From Luteimonas padinae (GTDB lineage: Bacteria; Pseudomonadota; Gammaproteobacteria; Xanthomonadales; Xanthomonadaceae): DNA of 64,000 bases. This document shows positions 16,337 through 23,522 of the stretch, one piece after another. Location of the stretch: NCBI RefSeq assembly GCF_014652935.1, contig NZ_BMZT01000002.1:186001-250000 (forward strand), in the 5' to 3' direction. A program made the position numbers and the translations under genes. The number at the start of each line of letters is the position of its first letter. Position 1 is the first letter of the stretch. A model generated the notes under the pieces. It was given only the letters and a program-made list of their open reading frames with translations, was not told the origin of the DNA and made no database searches.

Positions 16337-18907
16337 ATGTCCGTCAATCCGAACAGCCCCCACGGTCCCTTGCCCCACCAGCGGCCGGCGCCGCCGCCCC
16401 CGCCGCCGCCGCCGCCCCCGGTCGAGACGCTGCCGGAGGCGAGCGCGGACGAGGCCAACCGGACGGTCGAGGCCATGGACGCCCAGGCCCGTGAGCAGTT
16501 CCGCACGGACGTCGAGGCCCTCCCGGCCGGCCAGCGGCAGGATCTCCTGAACGGACTCGCCAGCAGGCTCGACGCGCAGAACCTGACGAAGATGCATGAC
16601 GCCTTCGGCGCGCAGGCGGTCGGCGACGCGGTGGAGCTGCGTGGTTCCGCCGCTGTCCGCGGCGAGTACCGCGAGCTGACCGGCGGCGAGGCCGGGCCCG
16701 GGCTTCCCCAGGATCCCGACCTTCCGGGCCGCAACCAGGTCGAGGCTTCGCAGATCCAGCGCGCGCAGCAGGACTTCGAATCCAAGGGCATCGGCAACGG
16801 CGGCCTGCCGGCGCCTTACTTGCTCGGCACGCTGGCGGCCGACCATGGCACCGAGCCCGCCTACCTGGGCGAACTCGTCCGCCTGGCCGACGAGGCCGGC
16901 GTGCTCGACAGCGCGATGGGCGTGAACGCGTCGCTGTACTCGCGCGGCCCCGACGGCCAGTACACCCTGGCCGGCGCCGACGCCGACCGGGCGCGCGATG
17001 GCCTGTCGGTCGCCGTCGGCGTCGCCGTCGAGCGCGGCGTGCTCAGCGAGGGCCAGATCCGGCATCGCGCCGCCGACGAGGGGCTGGCCGGCTGGGCCGA
17101 CGTCGCAGGGCGGCTGGGAGTCGGGAACGTCGGGCGCACCGACGCGACGCGCACCGCCGCGGAGGCGCTGCAGTCGCTGCAGGACACGCATGACGAGGCG
17201 AAGTCGGAGGCCGACAAGCTCGACGAGGAGCTCAACACCTTCCTCCTGCGCGCCGGCCCGCTCACCGATGAACAGCAGGCGAAGTTCATCGAGGCGTTCC
17301 GCACCGCCGACGACCACGCGGCCATCTACGCCGCCGAGGCCGAGGCCGGCCAGGCGCTGGCCGACCACGTCACGGAGAACCGCGACGCGCTGCTTGAAGC
17401 CGCGGTGCGCGATCCCGCGATCGCCAGCCAGGTGGTCGACACCCTGGGCCGGCTGGCCGACTCCGGACATGGCGAGCTCGCGCTCGACCTGCTGGGCGAG
17501 ATCCAGGGCGTGCCCGACTCGGCCCTGGGCGAGGCCTTCGCCGCCCACGCCGACACCCTGCAGGGCGAGCTGTTCGAGCGCATCTCCAGCGCCGCCGCGG
17601 TCGAGATCGTGGCCCGCCACGACGGCGACCTGCAGGCCGCCATCGCCGACCTGAAGGAGGCCTACCAGCCGTTCAAGGACGTCAAGGGCCTGTTCGACGG
17701 CGTCAAGGGCGGCATCGGCAGCTTCAGGGAAGGCATGGAGATGATGGACGCGGTCGCCGCGGGCGACTTCGACGTCCTGAAGAAGCTGGGCGACGGCTTC
17801 GCCGACTCCTCGCCGTTCTCGCGCGCGATGTCCGGCGTGGGCGTGGTGCTGGGCGCCGTCAAGGCCGGCCAGAGCGGCCAGTCCGGCGATTACCTTGAGG
17901 CCGTGCAGGGCTTCGCGTCCGTCGGCGAAAGCGGCCTGAACCTGCTCGCCGGCGCCACCAGGCACCTCGCCGACGCCGGCCGGCTGGCGCAGCATGGCGA
18001 CGATGCGATCCGCTTCGCCACCTTCGCCTCGCGCCTGGCGCCGGGCCTGGGCGTGCTCGCCAGCGCGACCTCGGCGGCGATCAACGTGCAGAAGGCGGCC
18101 GAGGACGGCAACGTGGGCTATGCGCTCGCGGCGGTGGGCGACGTCTTCGGCGTGCTCGGCAGCGCCGTGGCCCTGGTGCCGGGCGCCGGCACTGCGGCGG
18201 GTGCGATCGTCAGCGGCATCGGCGCGGTGATCTCGGCCATCGGCGGCTTCATCGGCGACTCCATCGACAAGCACCAGACCCGCGAAGAACTCCGCTCCTA
18301 TCTCGAGTCCACCGGCATGGACGCCGACACCGTCGAGCTGATGCTCGGCAGCGGCGAAGCCCAGAACAACGTCGCCGCGGAGCTCGGCGTGAGCGGCACG
18401 CAGTGGCAGCAGATGCTGGCCGACGACCCGGGGCTCGCGTATGCGCCGTACATCTTCAAGGAGGTCGCCGATGCCTACGGCCTCCGCGGCGAGCAGGCGG
18501 TGGAACTGTTCGCGAAGCTGCGCGACGACCATCCCGACGCCATGCTGGAACTGATGAAGGAGTTCGGCGAGAAGCCCATGGCCGGCGTGGACTACGGCCC
18601 GCTGGTGCGCGATTTCCTGGAGTCGGAGTTCCCGGCGGCGCACGGCTATGGCCGCGACCTCGAGGTGTCCGACACCCGGCCCGACGGCACGCCCAAGAGC
18701 GACGCCGAGCAGGCGGAGGGCGACTACGCCGGCATCCGCGAGGGCACGCTGTCGGAGATCCACGGCAAGGCGGAGGCGCTGCTGGAGGCGAACGACAGCC
18801 ACGAGTACCGGCTGCGCGTGCTCGAGCTGCTGTACGCCGACAACCGATCCGACGCGGTGCTCGAGCTGGGCATCATGTACGGCGTGCATCCCGACGAGCT
18901 GCGTTGA
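16337..18907 (+). CDS. Unrecognised 856-residue protein with a polyproline N-terminus and a hydrophobic Gly/Ala hairpin
   Basis: No family is recognised. No signal peptide is visible: residues 1-30 are Pro-rich, with ten consecutive Pro at 19-28. Residues of about 30-580 are mostly helical and rich in Ala, Asp and Glu, with a coiled-coil-like stretch near 270-310. Residues 592-645 form a long hydrophobic Gly/Ala/Val/Ile segment, including AGAIVSGIGAVISAIGGFIG, long enough for two membrane-spanning helices. A charged helical C-terminus follows. Glycine-rich hairpins like this occur in pore-forming toxins, type III translocators and secretion-system effectors, so an exported effector is possible, but that is inference. 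The gene sits alone between the sugar operon and the convergent pgl. Its ATG at 16337 has a weak GGAG. Confidence 0.8.
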   Translation: MSVNPNSPHGPLPHQRPAPPPPPPPPPPVETLPEASADEANRTVEAMDAQAREQFRTDVEALPAGQRQDLLNGLASRLDAQNLTKMHDAFGAQAVGDAVELRGSAAVRGEYRELTGGEAGPGLPQDPDLPGRNQVEASQIQRAQQDFESKGIGNGGLPAPYLLGTLAADHGTEPAYLGELVRLADEAGVLDSAMGVNASLYSRGPDGQYTLAGADADRARDGLSVAVGVAVERGVLSEGQIRHRAADEGLAGWADVAGRLGVGNVGRTDATRTAAEALQSLQDTHDEAKSEADKLDEELNTFLLRAGPLTDEQQAKFIEAFRTADDHAAIYAAEAEAGQALADHVTENRDALLEAAVRDPAIASQVVDTLGRLADSGHGELALDLLGEIQGVPDSALGEAFAAHADTLQGELFERISSAAAVEIVARHDGDLQAAIADLKEAYQPFKDVKGLFDGVKGGIGSFREGMEMMDAVAAGDFDVLKKLGDGFADSSPFSRAMSGVGVVLGAVKAGQSGQSGDYLEAVQGFASVGESGLNLLAGATRHLADAGRLAQHGDDAIRFATFASRLAPGLGVLASATSAAINVQKAAEDGNVGYALAAVGDVFGVLGSAVALVPGAGTAAGAIVSGIGAVISAIGGFIGDSIDKHQTREELRSYLESTGMDADTVELMLGSGEAQNNVAAELGVSGTQWQQMLADDPGLAYAPYIFKEVADAYGLRGEQAVELFAKLRDDHPDAMLELMKEFGEKPMAGVDYGPLVRDFLESEFPAAHGYGRDLEVSDTRPDGTPKSDAEQAEGDYAGIREGTLSEIHGKAEALLEANDSHEYRLRVLELLYADNRSDAVLELGIMYGVHPDELR

Positions 18908-18995
18908 GCGGTTCCCGCTGCGGCCGGGGGTCCGGCGTATGCTGGATCGCTCCGCCCGTGCCCGTGATGCAGCGGCTACCGGATCGGCTTCGGGC

Positions 18996-19745
18996 TCACG
19001 GGCACCAGAGGATCCTGAGCGGTGCGCCCGGCGTGGTGAAGGCGATGCGCACCGGGAACTCCATCGGGTCGTCGCCGGCCATGACGCGGTCGAGCAGCTC
19101 GCGCTTGCGCGCGCCGCGGATGAGCAGCAGCCGCGTCTCCGCGGGCGCGAGTCCGGCGGGCGTCAGGCTGACCCGGCGGGTCCAGGCGCCGGCGCCCGGG
19201 CAGCCGGAGGCATCGACCGCGACGTAGGGGCGCGGCGAGGCGAGGGCATCCGCCAGCCCGATCATGCCGGGGAACAGCGACGCCACGTGCCCGTCCTCGC
19301 CCATGCCCAGCACCACCACGCTCGCCGGCCTGGCCGCGTGCATGTTGGCGATGGTCACCGCTTCCTCGAAGCTCCGGCCGGCGCGGGTGATGGCCTCGAA
19401 GCGCGTCGCCGCGGCGCGCTCCGACAGCAGGCTCTGGCGCACCATGCGGGCGTTGCTGTCGGGATCGTCGGGCAGCAGCCAGCGTTCGTCGACCAGGGCC
19501 ACGTCGACCCGGTCCCAGGCCAACGGCGCGCGGGCGAGCGCGGCGTAGGCCGGTCCCGGCGTGCGCCCGCCCGACAGCAGCAGGCGCGCGCGTGAGTCGC
19601 CTTCGAGCGCACGGCGCAGCGCTGCAGAGAGAACGACGGCCGCCGCCCAGGCCCACTGCGTGCTGTCCTGGAACGACTGGAACTCGACGTCTTCGCGGAG
19701 CCGGGTGCCGCCGTGCGTTCCGGTGTGCGGGTGGCTGTCGTGCAT
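18996..19745 (-). CDS. pgl: 6-phosphogluconolactonase
   Basis: Hydrolyses 6-phosphogluconolactone to 6-phosphogluconate, the second step of the oxidative pentose-phosphate and Entner-Doudoroff routes. It is 249 residues long, close to the family norm. It has the SugarP_isomerase-like motifs LLSGGRTPGPAYAAL, VDVALVDERWL, SNARMVRQSLL and the hallmark GMGEDGHVASLFPG. It follows the GH1 beta-glucosidase by 21 bases on the same strand and is probably cotranscribed with it, so glucose released by the glucosidase can feed directly into this pathway once phosphorylated and oxidised. The usual partners zwf, glk and edd are not in this window. Confidence 0.94.
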   Translation of the reverse strand: MHDSHPHTGTHGGTRLREDVEFQSFQDSTQWAWAAAVVLSAALRRALEGDSRARLLLSGGRTPGPAYAALARAPLAWDRVDVALVDERWLLPDDPDSNARMVRQSLLSERAAATRFEAITRAGRSFEEAVTIANMHAARPASVVVLGMGEDGHVASLFPGMIGLADALASPRPYVAVDASGCPGAGAWTRRVSLTPAGLAPAETRLLLIRGARKRELLDRVMAGDDPMEFPVRIAFTTPGAPLRILWCP

Positions 19746-19766
19746 GCCGGCGCCGTCGTCCTCGGG

Positions 19767-21146
19767 TCAGTAGGGCAGAGGGTCGGAGAGCGTGCGTCCG
19801 TTGCTGGCGATGACCTTGGAATACCAGCGCGCGCTGTCCTTCGGCGTGCGCTCCTGGGTGCCATAGTTCACGTGCACGATACCAAACCGCTTGGAGTACC
19901 CCAGCGACCATTCCAGGTTGTCCAGCAGCGACCAGGCCATGTAGCCACGGACGTCGACGCCGGCGGCGATCGCATCGTGGATCGCCGACAGGTGCTTGCG
20001 CAGGTAGTCGGTGCGCAGCGGGTCGCGCACGCGGCCGCCTTCGGCGACCGGTGGATCGAAGAAGGCGGCGCCGTTCTCGGTGATGTAGACGGGCAGGTCG
20101 CCATAGGTGTCCTTGAACCACAGCAGCAGGTCGGTCAGGCCCTGCGGGAACACTTCCCAGCCGGTCTCGGTATAGGTGCCCAGCGGCTGGCGCACGACGG
20201 CGGTCCTCTGCGGATAGCTGTCGCCGGCGGCGGTGACGCTGCGGGTGTAGTAGTTGATGCCGACGAAGTCGAGCGGCTGGCGGATCAGCGCGAAGTCCTC
20301 GGCCGGCCACTCCGGCCAGGCATCGCCGAAGATGTCCTTCAGCTCGTCCGGGTAGCGGCCGAGCAGGGCGGGGTGCAGGAACTGCTCGTTCATGTAGGCG
20401 TGCGCGCGGCGCACTGCAGCGGCGTCTTCCGGGGAGTCACCGGCCGGATATTTCGGCTCGATGTTCACCACCAGCCCCATCTCGTGCCGGCCTTCGGCGC
20501 GGTAGGCCTGCGCCGCGGCGCCGTGGGCGCGCATCAGGTTGTGCGCGGCGATCGGCGCCTCGTAGCGGCTGCGGTGCCCGGGCGCGAGCGCGCCATGCAG
20601 GTAGCCGCCGTCGGTCACCACCCAGGGCTCGTTGATGGTCGCCCACTTCTTCACCCGGCCGTCGAGCGCGCGGTAGAGCGTGGTGCCGTAGTCGGCGAAC
20701 CAGTCGGCGCAGTCGCGGTTGAGCCAGCCGCCGCGGTCGTCGAGCGCCGCCGGCAGGTCCCAGTGGAACAGCGTCAGCAGCGGCTCGATGCCATTTTCGA
20801 GCAGCTCGTCGACCAGCCGCGAGTAGAAGTCCAGGCCGGCCTGGTTGACGCGCCCGGTGCCCTCGGGATGGATGCGCGACCAGGAAACGCTGAAGCGGTA
20901 GGCCTTGAGCCCGAGCTCGCGCATCAGCGCCACGTCCTGCTTCCAGCGGCGGTAGTGGTCGCAGGCGACGTCGCCGGTGTCGCCGTTGAGGGTCATGCCC
21001 GGGGTGTGCGCGAAGCGCGTCCAGATGCTGGGGCCGGCGCCGTCGGCCAGCGGCGAGCCCTCGATCTGGTGGGCGGCGGTCGCGGCGCCCCAGAGGAAGC
21101 CGTCGGGAAAGCGGAAGTCCCGGCCTTGGGCGGGGGCGTCGGACAT
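19767..21146 (-). CDS. GH1 beta-glucosidase
   Basis: A 459-residue cytoplasmic glycoside hydrolase family 1 enzyme that should remove glucose from the non-reducing end of imported beta-glucosides. The signature N-terminus FPDGFLWGAATAAHQIEGS is present, along with the acid/base motif TINEPW, the nucleophile motif YITENGAAF and the C-terminal YMAWSLLDNLEWSLGYSKRF. There is no signal peptide. The start at 21146 was chosen because the domain begins about 10 residues later and a GGAG lies upstream; the frame is open further but that part is unrelated. The gene is divergent from the ABC ATPase across a LacI-type operator at 21190-21203, so it is probably induced by the same sugar as the transporter. 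Confidence 0.96.
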   Translation of the reverse strand: MSDAPAQGRDFRFPDGFLWGAATAAHQIEGSPLADGAGPSIWTRFAHTPGMTLNGDTGDVACDHYRRWKQDVALMRELGLKAYRFSVSWSRIHPEGTGRVNQAGLDFYSRLVDELLENGIEPLLTLFHWDLPAALDDRGGWLNRDCADWFADYGTTLYRALDGRVKKWATINEPWVVTDGGYLHGALAPGHRSRYEAPIAAHNLMRAHGAAAQAYRAEGRHEMGLVVNIEPKYPAGDSPEDAAAVRRAHAYMNEQFLHPALLGRYPDELKDIFGDAWPEWPAEDFALIRQPLDFVGINYYTRSVTAAGDSYPQRTAVVRQPLGTYTETGWEVFPQGLTDLLLWFKDTYGDLPVYITENGAAFFDPPVAEGGRVRDPLRTDYLRKHLSAIHDAIAAGVDVRGYMAWSLLDNLEWSLGYSKRFGIVHVNYGTQERTPKDSARWYSKVIASNGRTLSDPLPY

Positions 21147-21189
21147 GGTGTGCTCCGGGGGCTGTGCGCGGCACCGCGCGGCGAGGTGT

Positions 21190-21203
21190 TGAAAACGGTT
21201 ACA
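21190..21203. promoter_or_regulatory. Second LacI-family operator, between the divergent beta-glucosidase and ABC ATPase genes
   Basis: TGAAAACGGTTACA matches the perfect palindrome at 4164-4177 in 12 of 14 positions and lies between the two divergent starts (21146 minus, 21263 plus). It is the natural site for the LacI-type regulator encoded at 4208 to act on both the bgl-pgl pair and the sugar ABC ATPase. The promoters themselves are less clear: a TTGAAA at 21189-21194 could be the -35 for the plus-strand gene. Confidence 0.75.
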
Positions 21204-21262
21204 TTGCGAGAATAGCGCAGCAACCCCGCCGCCGCATGACGGGGACAACCCCGGGAGTGGCG

Positions 21263-22381
21263 ATGGCGCAGGTCCGGCTCGAACACGTCCGCAAGGTGTA
21301 TCCCGACGGCTTCGTCGCCGTGCACGACGCCAGTTTCGAAGCCGGCGATGGCGAGCTGCTGGTGCTGGTCGGGCCGTCGGGCTGCGGCAAGTCGACCCTG
21401 CTGCGGATGATCGCGGGCCTGGAAACGGTCGATGGCGGCACGCTGTCGATCGGGGGGCGGGTGGTCAACGACGTGGCGCCCCGCGACCGCGACATCGCCA
21501 TGGTGTTCCAGAACTACGCGCTGTATCCGCACATGACCGTGGCCGGGAACCTGGCCTTCGGCCTGAAGCTGCGCGGCATGGACAAGGCCGCGATCGCCGC
21601 GCGCGTGGACGGGGCGGCGAAGACGCTGGGGCTGGAAGACATGCTGCAGCGCAAGCCCGCGGCGCTGTCGGGCGGCCAGCGCCAGCGCGTCGCGCTCGGC
21701 CGCGCGCTGGTGCGCCAGCCGCAGGTGTTCCTGCTGGACGAGCCGCTGTCCAACCTCGACGCCCGCCTGCGCGCGGCCATGCGCGTGGAGATCGCGCGCC
21801 TGCACCGCAGCCTCGGCACCACCATGGTCTACGTCACCCACGACCAGGTGGAGGCGATGACGCTGGGCCAGCGCATCGTGGTGCTCGACGGCGGCCGCAT
21901 CCAGCAGATCGATACGCCGATGGCGCTGTACGAGCGTCCGGCCAACCTGTTCGTGGCCACCTTCCTCGGCAGCCCGGCGATGAACGTGCTGCGCGGGCGG
22001 CTGGCGCTGACCGATGGGCCGGCGCTGGTGGGCGAGGGCGGGCTGCGCCTGCCGCTGCCGGGGCTGCGGGTTCCGGAGTCGTGGGACGGGCGCGAGCTGG
22101 CGCTCGGGCTGCGGCCGGAGCACCTGCTGCGCGCGGACGCCGCAGCGGACACGGCAGCTGGCCAGGGCAGGGACCGTGTGGACGCCTTCGATGCGCAGGT
22201 CGAGGTGGTCGAACCCGTGGGCAGCGAGGTCTTCGTCAACCTGCGCCTCGGGGAGCATGCGCTGGTGGCGCGCCTGCCGCCGGGCGAGCTGCCGCGCGCC
22301 GGTGAAACGCTGCCGCTACGCGTCGCCACCGGCCAGCTGCATCTCTTCGATCCCGGCGATGGCGGGCGCTTGCAGGCCTAA
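21263..22381 (+). CDS. Carbohydrate ABC transporter ATPase, MalK/UgpC/MsmX type
   Basis: A 372-residue ATPase of the CUT1 importers. In order it shows Walker A GPSGCGKST, the Q-loop FQNYALYPHMTV, the signature LSGGQRQRVALGRAL, Walker B VFLLDEPLSNLDARLR and the H-loop YVTHDQVEAM. A C-terminal OB/TOBE regulatory region follows, ending LHLFDPGDGGRLQA. The ATG at 21263 is preceded by GGGAG. No permease gene is adjacent, so it almost certainly energises the MalF/MalG-like pair at 11285-12996; the shared operator supports this. It may also serve other sugar importers, as MsmX-type ATPases do. Its stop overlaps the stop of the convergent ligase gene. Confidence 0.96.
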   Translation: MAQVRLEHVRKVYPDGFVAVHDASFEAGDGELLVLVGPSGCGKSTLLRMIAGLETVDGGTLSIGGRVVNDVAPRDRDIAMVFQNYALYPHMTVAGNLAFGLKLRGMDKAAIAARVDGAAKTLGLEDMLQRKPAALSGGQRQRVALGRALVRQPQVFLLDEPLSNLDARLRAAMRVEIARLHRSLGTTMVYVTHDQVEAMTLGQRIVVLDGGRIQQIDTPMALYERPANLFVATFLGSPAMNVLRGRLALTDGPALVGEGGLRLPLPGLRVPESWDGRELALGLRPEHLLRADAAADTAAGQGRDRVDAFDAQVEVVEPVGSEVFVNLRLGEHALVARLPPGELPRAGETLPLRVATGQLHLFDPGDGGRLQA

Positions 22382-23310
22382 TCGGGCGCCGGGGCCGGCT
22401 CCCGCAGCCGCAGGTAGCGGGGAAAGCGCGGCAGCCCGTTCACCGTCAGTCCGCTGTAGCGGTAGGTGACGAGGCTGCCGATGCCGGGCGGCGCGGCGCG
22501 CTCGGCGTCGCTCAGGCCGCTGCCGAGGCGGAAGCGGGCGCCGTCGTCACGCTCGACCAGGAGTGCGCCCACCAGGCCGGCGTACTTGCCGCGCCCCGGC
22601 AGGTGGGCGATGACGCGCGCCTCGGCGTCGTCGTGCGGCTTGAGCTTGAGCAGGCCGGGCGTGCGGCCGGCGAGATAGCGCGCGGCGTCGTGGTGCAGCA
22701 TCAGGCCTTCGCCGCCGGCCGCCAGCACCGCGGCCAGGCGCGCGTCGAGCTGCCGGCGGTCGGCCACCCGCGACTGCGCGACCGGGCGCAGCCAGTGCGG
22801 CACACCGGGACCCGCCAGCCGCCGCATCGCCGCGACCCGCTCGCCGAAGCTGCCGCCGTGGCCGGGCAGGTCGAACACGATGAACCGCATCCCGCGCCAC
22901 GCCGCGTCGTCGGCGGGCGGGTTGCGCACCAGGCTGCTCGCCTCCTCGAAGCGGCCGCGGCCCAGCCAGAGTTCGCCGTCCATGGCGGTGTCCGGCCAGC
23001 CGGCGGTGAACCAGGCCGGGGCGTCCACCGGGAGGCCGCCGCGGGTCCAGAGCCGGCGGCCGTCCCAGCGTCCGCGGACGCCGTCGAGCTTCTCGCTGAC
23101 CCAGTACTCCGCGATGGGTCGGGGCGTGGCGGCGACGTCGCCGATGGGCAGGGTGGCGGCGAGCATCGGGCCACCGTGGGGGCGGTTGGCGCCGGCGGAC
23201 GCAGGCGCCGCCCCCGCCGCGATGGCCAGCGCCAGGGCGAGAACAGCGATGCGCGGCCCGGCCGGGGGCGGGGCGGGGCGAGAGGGTCCGGGAAGGTCGG
23301 GAGCGTGCAT
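22378..23310 (-). CDS. Exported ATP-dependent DNA ligase, LigE-like
   Basis: A 310-residue ATP-dependent DNA ligase of the small bacterial type. The nucleotidyltransferase motif I is SEKLDGVRG, with Lys74 as the adenylation site. Further motifs are AMDGELWLGRG, FIVFDLPGHGG, EGLMLHHDAARY and LLKLKPHDDAEARV, followed by an OB-fold ending LPRFPRYLRLREPAP. An N-terminal signal peptide (IAVLALALAIAAGAAPASA) predicts export to the periplasm, as proposed for LigE enzymes of Neisseria and Vibrio, where they may mend incoming or extracellular DNA. No competence gene is adjacent. The start at 23310 was chosen because the signal peptide begins about 20 residues later. It is distinct from the replicative NAD-dependent LigA at 27966. 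Confidence 0.88.
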   Translation of the reverse strand: MHAPDLPGPSRPAPPPAGPRIAVLALALAIAAGAAPASAGANRPHGGPMLAATLPIGDVAATPRPIAEYWVSEKLDGVRGRWDGRRLWTRGGLPVDAPAWFTAGWPDTAMDGELWLGRGRFEEASSLVRNPPADDAAWRGMRFIVFDLPGHGGSFGERVAAMRRLAGPGVPHWLRPVAQSRVADRRQLDARLAAVLAAGGEGLMLHHDAARYLAGRTPGLLKLKPHDDAEARVIAHLPGRGKYAGLVGALLVERDDGARFRLGSGLSDAERAAPPGIGSLVTYRYSGLTVNGLPRFPRYLRLREPAPAPD

Positions 23311-23522
23311 GCGGCCATGCTCCGTCGGCGCCCGGCCCGGTGGCATCGGCGCTCCGGCCGTGTCCGGATCGGGACTTGCCGCGTGCGCGGGCAGGGCGCG
23401 GCCGGCCCGGTCCCCTGCCGCTATACTGCGGCGATCCCGGCCCCCGGGCCGCATTCACGCCATTTCCCGTCACCGACCGCGCCACGGCCTGCCCGTGTGC
23501 CGCCGAGGCCACCGACCGCCGC

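Noticed and set aside
16019-18889. Antisense frame of 956 residues opposite the 856-residue orphan
   Set aside because: The plus-strand frame has a start with weak GGAG, a coherent hydrophobic segment and sensible composition; the antisense frame has none and overlaps the end of the discoidin gene.
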